From positions 1 to 64,000 of the forward strand of contig CAIVAU010000017.1 in NCBI GenBank assembly GCA_903903925.1: DNA of 64,000 nucleotides. Direction: 5' to 3'. The notes beneath the pieces were generated by a model. The model ran no database searches, was not told the DNA's origin, and was given only the letters and a program-made list of their open reading frames with translations. Positions 35,424-42,516 of this stretch are shown in pieces (the first letter of the stretch is position 1; each line of letters starts with the position of its first letter). The position numbers and the translations under genes were made by a program. The stretch comes from an uncultured cyanobacterium (GTDB taxonomy: Bacteria; Cyanobacteriota; Cyanobacteriia; Cyanobacteriales; Nostocaceae).

Positions 35424-36809
35424 ATGTCCCAAAAAAATGAGACTACTGTTTTCATCTTAGCCTTATTAATTACATTAGGATTGATCGGCGGAGGATTTTG
35501 GTGGTTTGCTATGAGTTCTGGGGCAAAATTAAAAAATCTCCTGAATCAGGAAGCTTCAGACCGTATCAGTTTTGGTGAAAAAATTTTAGCTTTGGGAGAA
35601 GTTTTGCCTCTTGAACAAGAGGGTGTAAAGGCGATCGCTGATCGTCATTACAAAAAAGCAATCACTCGTCTGGAAGCAGCCCTAAAACTGAAACGTAACG
35701 ATCCATATGTGCTGATATTTCTAAATAATGCCCGCATAGGCACAGGAAAAAGTTATACCATAGCTGCATCATTACCAATTAGTAACGATCCAAATACTTC
35801 TTTAGAAATTTTACGTGGGATTGCTCAAGCTCAAAATGAAATCAATCAGTCTGGTGGAATTCAGGGAATCCCCTTGAAAGTAGGGATAGCTAATGACGAA
35901 GATAATCCAGAAATAGCCAAGGAAATTGCTCAAATCTTAGTCGATAATCAGGAAGTATTAGGTGTAGTTGGTCCCGGTGCTAGTGATGCTACCTTAGCCG
36001 CTGGCACTGTATATACAAACGGACAACTTGTGGCGATTTCTCCGATCAGCACTTCTGTTAAAATTTCCAACTTTAGCCGCTATATTTTTCGCACAGTTCC
36101 CAGTGATTTTACGGCAGCGAGGGCTTTAGCTGATTACATGGTGAAAAAGTTGCAGAAAAAAAATATCGCGGTTTTTTTCAACTCTCAAAGTAACTATAGC
36201 CAGTCACTCAAATCTGAATTTGTAGCATCTGTATCGCTTGAAGGGGGACAGCTTTCAAGCGAATTTGACTTGTCCAAGTCGGATTTCAGTGCGGCTAAAA
36301 GTGTAGAACAAGCTACGAAACAAGGCGCAGAAGTTTTGATGTTAGCTCCAAATACGGAAACTTTGGACAAAGCGCTGCAAGTTGTTGAGATTAACCAGAA
36401 GCGGCTAGCTTTGCTAGGCGGAGATGATGTTTACACGCCTAAAACTTTAGAAGTTGGACGTGAACAATCTGTGGGAATGGTTTTGGCAGTTCCTTGGCAT
36501 ATTGAGGGTAACAAATCGTCAGGCTTTCCTTACAAGTCTCGACAGTTATGGGGTGCTGATGTCAACTGGCGAACTGCTATGGCATATGATGCTACACGAG
36601 TGTTATTAACTGCTATTGAAAAAAATCCAAGCCGATCTGGCGTACAACAAGTGATTGCCTCGCCTAATTTTTCCATTACGGGCGCTTCTGGAACGGTTCG
36701 GTTTTTGCCATCTGGCGATCGCAATTCCCAAGTCCAACTGGTGCAAATTATTCGGAGAAACTCATCTCGCTCTGGTACTGGGTATGACTTCGTGCCAGTG
36801 TCACAATAG
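35424..36809 (+). CDS. Membrane-anchored solute-binding protein, LivK-like (periplasmic binding fold type I)
   Basis: A 461-residue protein. The N-terminal anchor MSQKNETTVFILALLITLGL with GGGFWWF has no cleavage site, so it probably stays in the membrane. Residues 60-115 look like one TPR-like helical pair (YKKAITRLEAALKLKRNDPY). Residues 120-455 form a receptor ligand-binding domain: IAASLPISNDPNTSLEILRG, GVVGPGASDATLAAG and SPISTSVKIS resemble branched-chain amino acid binding proteins. No permease or ATPase gene is near. Its anchor is shared with the next two proteins, which have a different binding fold. Confidence 0.85.
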   Translation: MSQKNETTVFILALLITLGLIGGGFWWFAMSSGAKLKNLLNQEASDRISFGEKILALGEVLPLEQEGVKAIADRHYKKAITRLEAALKLKRNDPYVLIFLNNARIGTGKSYTIAASLPISNDPNTSLEILRGIAQAQNEINQSGGIQGIPLKVGIANDEDNPEIAKEIAQILVDNQEVLGVVGPGASDATLAAGTVYTNGQLVAISPISTSVKISNFSRYIFRTVPSDFTAARALADYMVKKLQKKNIAVFFNSQSNYSQSLKSEFVASVSLEGGQLSSEFDLSKSDFSAAKSVEQATKQGAEVLMLAPNTETLDKALQVVEINQKRLALLGGDDVYTPKTLEVGREQSVGMVLAVPWHIEGNKSSGFPYKSRQLWGADVNWRTAMAYDATRVLLTAIEKNPSRSGVQQVIASPNFSITGASGTVRFLPSGDRNSQVQLVQIIRRNSSRSGTGYDFVPVSQ

Positions 36810-36920
36810 GTACAGGGGAGAAAAATTGACAAAATCACACGACCAAAAATTGTGATTTGCTTATAGGGTAAGCAAGATGCTCACCCAACAAGAGCTATCA
36901 TAAAAAACTAAAAAGCAGCT

Positions 36921-37943
36921 ATGTCGCAAAAAAATGAGACAGCAGTTTTGGTGTTAGCCCTGGTAATCACATTAGGGCTGGGAGGAGGTATATTTTGGTG
37001 GTTGACTAAAGGTTCTGGTATTAAAGTAGGTTCTTTTATCAACAATGAATCTCAACAAAATGGCAGCACTTTTACCTCTGTGCCAAATGTTCCCTCTGGA
37101 CTATTTAGTTACGGAGGTAGCACGACTTGGGCACCTATCCGTAAAGTCGCTGATCCAGTGATTCAAAATGACTTACCTCGATTTCAGTTACGCTACACAG
37201 ATCCTACATCGGGGGCTCCTGGTTCTGGTAGTGGAATCAAGATGCTGTTAAACGGCCAGCTTGCTTTTTCCCAGTCGTCTCGTTCAGTGGAACCAGGGGA
37301 ATACCAACAGGCAAAGCAAGAGGGCTTTGCTTTGAAAGAAATTCCAGTAGCGATAGATGGAATTGCGATCGCAGTCAACCCCAATCTAAACATTTCTGGT
37401 TTAACTATCCCCCAAATCAAAGACATTTACACCAGCAAGATTACTAATTGGCAACAGATAGGTGGTCCTAATCTCCCAATTATACCCTACTCTCGCCGCC
37501 AAGAGGAAGGAGGTACCGTAGAATTTTTTGTCGAGAACATCTTAGGAAAGGAAAAGTTTGGGGCAACTGTAAAATTTATCCCTACCACTACTCAATCTTT
37601 GAGAGAAGTTGGGAACAATAGGGGGGGTATTTATTACGCCTCAGCGACTGAAGTCGTCGGACAATGCGCTGTTAAGCCTTTACCAATAGGGCGTAAATCG
37701 GATCAACTGGTTCCGCCTTACAAACCGCCTTTCGTCCCGCTTCGAGAATGTCCACAGCGACGTAACGAATTGAATGCTGATGCTTTTAAAAGTGGTGAAT
37801 ATCCTATTACTAGGCAGTTATTTGTGATTGTTAAGCAAAATAGTCAAAGCGATCAGCAAGCAGGAGAGGCCTATGCCAACTTGTTACTGACTGGTCAAGG
37901 TCAGGAACTCATCTCTAAAGCTGGATTTGTCAGAATTCGCTAA
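36921..37943 (+). CDS. Membrane-anchored PstS-like substrate-binding protein (first copy)
   Basis: A 340-residue protein with the anchor MSQKNETAVLVLALVITLGL followed by FWWL, then a type II binding fold. GGSTTWAPIRKV at about residues 64-75, SGAPGSGSGIKMLLNGQLAF and VAIDGIAIAVNP are typical of PstS and related phosphate or anion binding proteins; GSGSGI would bind the anion. The C-terminal part ends with LLLTGQGQELISKAGFVRIR. No pst transporter genes are nearby. It is a paralogue of the following gene and shares only the anchor with the preceding one. Confidence 0.85.
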   Translation: MSQKNETAVLVLALVITLGLGGGIFWWLTKGSGIKVGSFINNESQQNGSTFTSVPNVPSGLFSYGGSTTWAPIRKVADPVIQNDLPRFQLRYTDPTSGAPGSGSGIKMLLNGQLAFSQSSRSVEPGEYQQAKQEGFALKEIPVAIDGIAIAVNPNLNISGLTIPQIKDIYTSKITNWQQIGGPNLPIIPYSRRQEEGGTVEFFVENILGKEKFGATVKFIPTTTQSLREVGNNRGGIYYASATEVVGQCAVKPLPIGRKSDQLVPPYKPPFVPLRECPQRRNELNADAFKSGEYPITRQLFVIVKQNSQSDQQAGEAYANLLLTGQGQELISKAGFVRIR

Positions 37944-38023
37944 ATGGGGAGTTCTTAGCAGGGAGCAGAGAGAATTATCAGTCTTCCAATGCCCAATGCC
38001 CACTAACAACTAACAACTAAACA

Positions 38024-39136
38024 ATGTCACAAAAAAACGAAACACCAGTTCTGATTTTATCTCTGGTCATTACAGTTGGGCTAATAGCGTGCGGCTTTTG
38101 GTGGTTTACCAAAAAGTCTCCTCTTAACTTTAATCAAATAAATAGTTCCCACCCCACTGATTCTCCAAGTACTGCAAATTTGCCTCAAGCTTCACCAGGA
38201 GAATCTAGCGGTAAGACTTTTGCCTCTGTACAAAATGTTCCTACAGGATTATTTAACTACGGAGGCAGTACGTCTTGGGCACCGATTCGACTGATCGTTG
38301 ATCCAGCAATTCAAGCAGTACGACCAGAATTTCGGCTGCGTTATGTTGAACCCAGTGGTGGCAATCCCGGTTCTGGTACTGGAATACAGTCGTTAATTGA
38401 CGGGCAACTGGCATTTGCCCAGTCTTCCCGACCGATTCTTGACCAGGAACTAAAACATGCTCAGCAACGTGGCTTCACTCTTAAACAGATTTCTGTAGCA
38501 ATTGATGGGTTGGCAGTAGCAGTTAATCCTGGTCTTAATATTCCTGGACTAACCATCGATCAGCTGCGGTCAATTTACACTGGTAAGGCAACAAATTGGA
38601 GCCAGTTAGGTGGTCCCAATATTTCAATCAAGGCTTACACTCGACGCGTCACCGATGGCGGGACCGTCGAACTATTTGTCCAAGACATCTTGGGTGGCCA
38701 AGCTTTTGGGCCCAATGTAGAATATGTTTCCACAACCACCCAAGCGCTTAAAAAACTGGCTGGTAGTCCAGGTGGTATTTATTACGCTTCTGCCCCAGAG
38801 GTTGTTCCTCAATGTTCAATCAAGCCCTTGCCGTTGGGGCGAACACAAGACGGCAGTCGCCTCAACGGGGAGAACCCCGGCACGGCGCTGCCTCGGCAAT
38901 ATGTTGCTCCTTACCAAGAACCATTTGTCCTCCCGAATGAATGTCCTGGTAAACGAAACAAATTGAACATTGAGGCTTTCCAATCAGGAAAGTACCCAAT
39001 TACACGCAATCTGTTTGTGGTGGTCAAACAGAATGGTCAAAACGAGCAGCAAGCAGGTGATGCTTACGCCAGCTTACTGCTGACGGAGCAAGGACAGGAA
39101 ATGATCGCCCAAGCTGGGTTTGTCAAAATTCGCTGA
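38024..39136 (+). CDS. Membrane-anchored PstS-like substrate-binding protein (second copy)
   Basis: A 370-residue paralogue of the preceding protein. The anchor is MSQKNETPVLILSLVITVGL with GFWWFTK, followed by a longer Pro/Ser-rich linker and the same type II fold (GGSTSWAPIRLI, GNPGSGTGIQSLIDGQLAF, VAIDGLAVAVNP, LLLTEQGQEMIAQAGFVKIR). A short extra loop near residues 275-292 reads through GC-rich sequence and is absent from the first copy. Tandem duplication followed by divergence is likely. The two copies may recognise different anions. Phosphate binding is inferred from family only. Confidence 0.85.
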   Translation: MSQKNETPVLILSLVITVGLIACGFWWFTKKSPLNFNQINSSHPTDSPSTANLPQASPGESSGKTFASVQNVPTGLFNYGGSTSWAPIRLIVDPAIQAVRPEFRLRYVEPSGGNPGSGTGIQSLIDGQLAFAQSSRPILDQELKHAQQRGFTLKQISVAIDGLAVAVNPGLNIPGLTIDQLRSIYTGKATNWSQLGGPNISIKAYTRRVTDGGTVELFVQDILGGQAFGPNVEYVSTTTQALKKLAGSPGGIYYASAPEVVPQCSIKPLPLGRTQDGSRLNGENPGTALPRQYVAPYQEPFVLPNECPGKRNKLNIEAFQSGKYPITRNLFVVVKQNGQNEQQAGDAYASLLLTEQGQEMIAQAGFVKIR

Positions 39137-39160
39137 CACCTACTAACACTGCGCCAAAGC

Positions 39161-39877
39161 TTAGACTCGATTAATCGATTCTGCTGGCAAGCAAATAAGA
39201 TTATCCCCCTGAGTTAGGATTAAGCCTCGTTGACGCAACTTGCCCATCAAGCGGGTGACGGTAACTCGCGTTGAGCCGATCGCACTGCCAATTTGGGCAT
39301 GGGTCAGTGGGAAGGGTAGACAGTAACCGCGAATTACGTCTGGATCGGTTTCGCTCATTGACGGCTCTCCATACTCCTCAATCAATAATGTGAGGAATCC
39401 TAAGAGTCGGTCAATTGTGCGCCGTTGTCCTAAGGCACTCAGCCACAATAGTTTGCGCTGGTGCTGATACCTAAAGGCATCCATAACTTCACGGCGGAAG
39501 TGTGGCCAGTTATCCAAGTCGTGCCAGTACATCCAGAGCACCGCAGTTTGGTCAACATGGGCATAAGCCTGGAGTGTGAAAGGTGACTGAGCAACAATTT
39601 CAAACGGCTGTCCTGCACCAACAAAACCTAAGAAAGCTTCTTCTGGGGTTCTGTTTATGCGTCGGGACGTCAGCTGACTGGCGGTGGCACTCACCTGGGC
39701 GGTTCCCACCATGCGGATCGCACCCCTTTGCACCAAATATAGCAATCCAGGTCTAGCTGGAATGCGTTCATCTTTGCTAAAGGTGCGGCAGCGGTAGTGT
39801 TCTTGAGCCCAATCAAGAATCCGTTGCCAAGTCAAAAAAGGACGTGAGGCCTCAGAAAAGGAGGATGGAGATTGCAT
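39161..39877 (-). CDS. Crp/Fnr-family transcriptional regulator
   Basis: A 238-residue regulator if started at ATG 39877; a TTG at 39916 would add 13 residues. The N-terminal part is a cyclic-nucleotide-binding-like beta roll (PGLLYLVQRGAIRMVG) and the C-terminus has a winged helix with LTHAQIGSAIGSTRVTVTRL, very like the recognition region of NtcA. The effector domain differs from NtcA and from Crp, with an insertion around TSRRINRTPEEAFLG, so the ligand cannot be assigned. The gene is convergent with the solute-binding protein operon and divergent from the DALR gene. Confidence 0.85.
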   Translation of the reverse strand: MQSPSSFSEASRPFLTWQRILDWAQEHYRCRTFSKDERIPARPGLLYLVQRGAIRMVGTAQVSATASQLTSRRINRTPEEAFLGFVGAGQPFEIVAQSPFTLQAYAHVDQTAVLWMYWHDLDNWPHFRREVMDAFRYQHQRKLLWLSALGQRRTIDRLLGFLTLLIEEYGEPSMSETDPDVIRGYCLPFPLTHAQIGSAIGSTRVTVTRLMGKLRQRGLILTQGDNLICLPAESINRV

Positions 39878-40142
39878 AGGTAACAAAGAGCGTTCGGCTG
39901 AAGACAAAGACGTCAATAAATAAGGTGCAAGGAGTGTCTTTGCGTTGGCAAGTCAGGCTTAACACCTAACAGTGCCAGCCATCGAAAGCGTAGAGAATGA
40001 AGCTCTACTCTTTTGTTATACTTCTTACTGTACAATGATGGTAGTAAAATTTACTCGGTTTCAAAAAAAATTTGCACAATTCTCATTTTTCCTCTGTTGC
40101 AAGAAAATACCTCTTTAGACAGATGTAATAAAATTCCTTTGT

Positions 40143-41057
40143 TTGCTCAAGGCGTTACTATACAAGCGTTGCGTGCATAAAAAACTACCTTCTAGCAGAT
40201 ACAGAGCTATTAGGCAGCTAGTATCTAGTTACCTGATAGAATCACTCAGTGTTTTTACTGAGTATCAAAAAATAAGGCCCATAAGAGAGGAAAATATTCC
40301 TCTACATAAAGGTAGAGATTTTGATCGGATCTTGTATATATCTGGTGTAGCTCTACAGATCTCAAAATATGAGAATGTTTCAGCTATGGAGATTGCCAGT
40401 GACATTGGCTCTCATTTTTCGGCAACATGTAGCAACGATTTCCATGTTCAAATAGTTTCCCCTGGTTGGATTCATTTGGAATTGACTCATCCCCTGTTAG
40501 CTGCTTGGTTACAAGATATTGCTTTTGGATATCCAGGAGTGGTAGGGGAGCTCTGGAGCACGGGGGCAGGGGAGGAAATTTCTCCCCACACTCCCCACAC
40601 CCCCCACACTCTCTTCACTGCTCAATATGCCCATGCAAGGTGTTACTCACTGCTGCGGCTTGCACACCAAGAAGGATTGATCAAACTTTGGCAGGAAGGT
40701 CAACAGGAAAACTATAACGAAAGTTTACACTCCTCTAATCCCTACTCCCCATCAATTCCTTGGCTCGATGGTGATAGAATTCGCCTAACTCACCCAGCGT
40801 CTGGTCGTCTAATTGCTGAGTTAGTACGAGTGGTAGACCAATTTGAGTGTCATGGCTCAGTTAAATGGGAAACAGCAGCGTTGACCCTGAGTCAAGCTTT
40901 TGAAAGCTTCTGGAGCCATTGCCGCATTTTTGGTGAAGTGAAAACTACATCACCCGAACTAGCCCAAGCGAGACTTGGACTGGTTATGGCAACTCAGTCT
41001 GTATTAAGGTTCTTGCTGGAAGAAAAACTGGGTATTTCTGCTGTAATGGAATTGTAA
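40143..41057 (+). CDS. DALR anticodon-binding domain protein: ArgRS-like without catalytic core
   Basis: A 304-residue protein. The N-terminal third contains NVSAMEIASDIGSHFS and FHVQIVSPGWIHLELTHPLL, which resemble the N-terminal tRNA-binding (Add-1) domain of arginyl-tRNA synthetase. The C-terminal third, from FTAQYAHARCYSLLRLA to the end, is the ArgRS-type DALR anticodon-binding helical domain. The Rossmann catalytic domain with HIGH and KMSKS is missing, so it cannot charge tRNA alone. Residues about 140-155 (GEEISPHTPHTPHTL) come from an in-frame repeat of ACTCCCC type. Start is a TTG at 40143, or GTG 40173. It could be a tRNA-binding accessory or regulator. Confidence 0.75.
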   Translation: MLKALLYKRCVHKKLPSSRYRAIRQLVSSYLIESLSVFTEYQKIRPIREENIPLHKGRDFDRILYISGVALQISKYENVSAMEIASDIGSHFSATCSNDFHVQIVSPGWIHLELTHPLLAAWLQDIAFGYPGVVGELWSTGAGEEISPHTPHTPHTLFTAQYAHARCYSLLRLAHQEGLIKLWQEGQQENYNESLHSSNPYSPSIPWLDGDRIRLTHPASGRLIAELVRVVDQFECHGSVKWETAALTLSQAFESFWSHCRIFGEVKTTSPELAQARLGLVMATQSVLRFLLEEKLGISAVMEL

Positions 41058-41188
41058 AGAATGGGGTGTGGGGTGTGGCGAGAGAAACGTTATTTCATTC
41101 TTAGTGGTGAAACTTGTTTCATTGCCAAGCATGAAAATGGGGAACTCAAGGTCTTTAAAATTCTTGATAAAAAGTTTTGTAATAGCTA

Positions 41189-41217
41189 TTGACTAGTAAA
41201 GTTGCTTACTATATATT
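41189..41217 (+). promoter_or_regulatory. Promoter of the candidate small RNA
   Basis: TTGACT (41189-41194), a 17-base spacer and TATATT (41212-41217) fit a sigma70-type promoter. Initiation would fall near 41224. The next plus-strand gene starts 1.3 kb downstream, beyond a terminator, so this promoter seems to serve only a short RNA. Confidence 0.6.
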
Positions 41218-41223
41218 TGCAGG

Positions 41224-41298
41224 TGTGTGAGGAGCGAACCAGCAAGGACACCGAGACGAAACACGGCCAGTCGTCGGTGTCCTTTCTGATTTTTTCTA
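41224..41298 (+). ncRNA. Candidate small RNA with 5' anti-Yfr1 motif
   Basis: Between a good promoter and a terminator lies an RNA of about 75 nt. Its 3' half is a hairpin: AAGGACACCGA (41244-41254) with TCGGTGTCCTT (41274-41284), extended by GAC/GTC, then a T-rich stretch to about 41296. The 5' end should be single-stranded and contains GTGTGAGGAG (41225-41234), complementary to 10 of 11 bases of the conserved Yfr1 core ACUCCUCACAC. No start codon with a sensible frame is inside. The RNA is not one I recognise. Confidence 0.55.
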
Positions 41299-41356
41299 TT
41301 GGTTGGTGGTTTGCGGCTAGTCGTTAGTTATGAAAAAAACGAATAACCATTAACCA

Positions 41357-42232
41357 CTAACAATTTTTACTAAGCAAAAACCTCTCAATTGCAACTGCGG
41401 CTCCATCTTGCTCAACATTAGGGGCGACCCACTGGGCGATCGCTTGAATTTCTACTGGTGCGTTGCCCATAGCTACACCAATACCAGCGTATTCAATCAT
41501 TTCGGAATCGTTGAAGTTATCGCCAATGGTCATGACATTCATCGGTTGCAATCCCAACAGTTCCTCGGCTAAGTAACGCACCCCAACTCCTTTATTCACA
41601 AAAGGGTTAGTCGCTTCAAAGAAGGTAGCAACAGATTTTGTGAGATAAAGTTCAGACGGAGTGTATTGGCGGCGCAAACTCCCTAGTAGTCGGTCAATAA
41701 CATCTGTATCGTCACATAAAGCTAGGACTTTTGTCGGTTCACCCAAGACTTCGCGTAAGTCGCCTACGGGAATAGGGGTAATGCTAGAACGTTGGGCGTA
41801 AATCTCAGTTTCTTTCGTTAATTCCCGAACGTAAAGCTGATCATTGATATAAAAGTGAACAGATAAAAGCGATCGCAATTCAGGTTGTTCAAAATAGTCT
41901 AATAGTTGATGTGCCATTTCTTTGGAAACGGTCAAATGGCGGTGAATTTTTTCGGTGGCTGGGTCTTGAATCCATGCTCCCTGATAGGCTACTAGTGGTA
42001 GGCTAGAGCCAATTTCTTGATGGAAACGCAAGGCTGAGCAATACATCCGACCAGTCGCGATCGCCACATGCACTCCCTGTGCTTGCGCCGCAACAATTGC
42101 TTGCTTGACGGCTGGGCTTAAGGTGTTAGATTCCCCTGCGATCGTACCATCGATATCTACTACCAGCAGTTGAATGTGAGAAGCACCCTCAATTCCATCT
42201 GATACTAATTGAGTGGTAGACACTTTGTACAT
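41357..42232 (-). CDS. Cof-type HAD-IIB phosphatase
   Basis: A 291-residue haloacid-dehalogenase phosphatase. Motif I is LLVVDIDGTIAGESNTLS (nucleophile Asp, acid/base Asp two residues on), motif II is ATGRMYCS, and the C-terminal GDNFNDSEMIEYAGIGVAMG is motif III/IV with the two metal-binding Asp. The C2B cap lies at about residues 90-200. Substrates of this subgroup are sugar phosphates, FMN or PLP; the specific one is unknown. The TTG-free ATG start 42232 adds about 18 residues before the core. It is convergent with the small RNA unit. Confidence 0.88.
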   Translation of the reverse strand: MYKVSTTQLVSDGIEGASHIQLLVVDIDGTIAGESNTLSPAVKQAIVAAQAQGVHVAIATGRMYCSALRFHQEIGSSLPLVAYQGAWIQDPATEKIHRHLTVSKEMAHQLLDYFEQPELRSLLSVHFYINDQLYVRELTKETEIYAQRSSITPIPVGDLREVLGEPTKVLALCDDTDVIDRLLGSLRRQYTPSELYLTKSVATFFEATNPFVNKGVGVRYLAEELLGLQPMNVMTIGDNFNDSEMIEYAGIGVAMGNAPVEIQAIAQWVAPNVEQDGAAVAIERFLLSKNC

Positions 42233-42294
42233 AAATGGTTGGTAACAATTTGATTATTGTGCAACAAAAAGCTAACTAATCAATAGACATAGGC

Positions 42295-42468
42295 GTGGAA
42301 ATTAATTATGCGTCCGTTGAAATCCTTGCTAGAAATAACTTGACAACAAAAGTACCAGAACCAAGAACAGCGATCGCCCTATTGGGAGTAGGTGCAGTTG
42401 GTATACTGACCACCCTACGGGAAGTCAAAAGTCAAAAGTCAACAGCAAAAAAAGCATGTAGGGTTTGA
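42295..42468 (+). pseudogene. Orphan PEP-CTERM tail
   Basis: A 57-codon frame (GTG 42295) contains KVPEPRTAIALLGVGAVGIL followed by TTLREVKSQ, which is a full PEP-CTERM sorting signal: PEP, hydrophobic helix and basic end. The preceding 22 residues are too short for a passenger and there is no signal peptide. This is most likely the end of a deleted surface-protein gene. The downstream AAGTCAAAAGTC repeat belongs to common intergenic repeats. Confidence 0.4.
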
Positions 42469-42516
42469 AGGGAGCAATTGGTGGGAGGCTTACGGCGGAA
42501 TAGCTAAAATAGGTTT

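Noticed and set aside
41225-41340. Possible peptide reading through the small-RNA hairpin from GTG
   Set aside because: The frame crosses the terminator and has no ribosome site; an RNA is the better reading.
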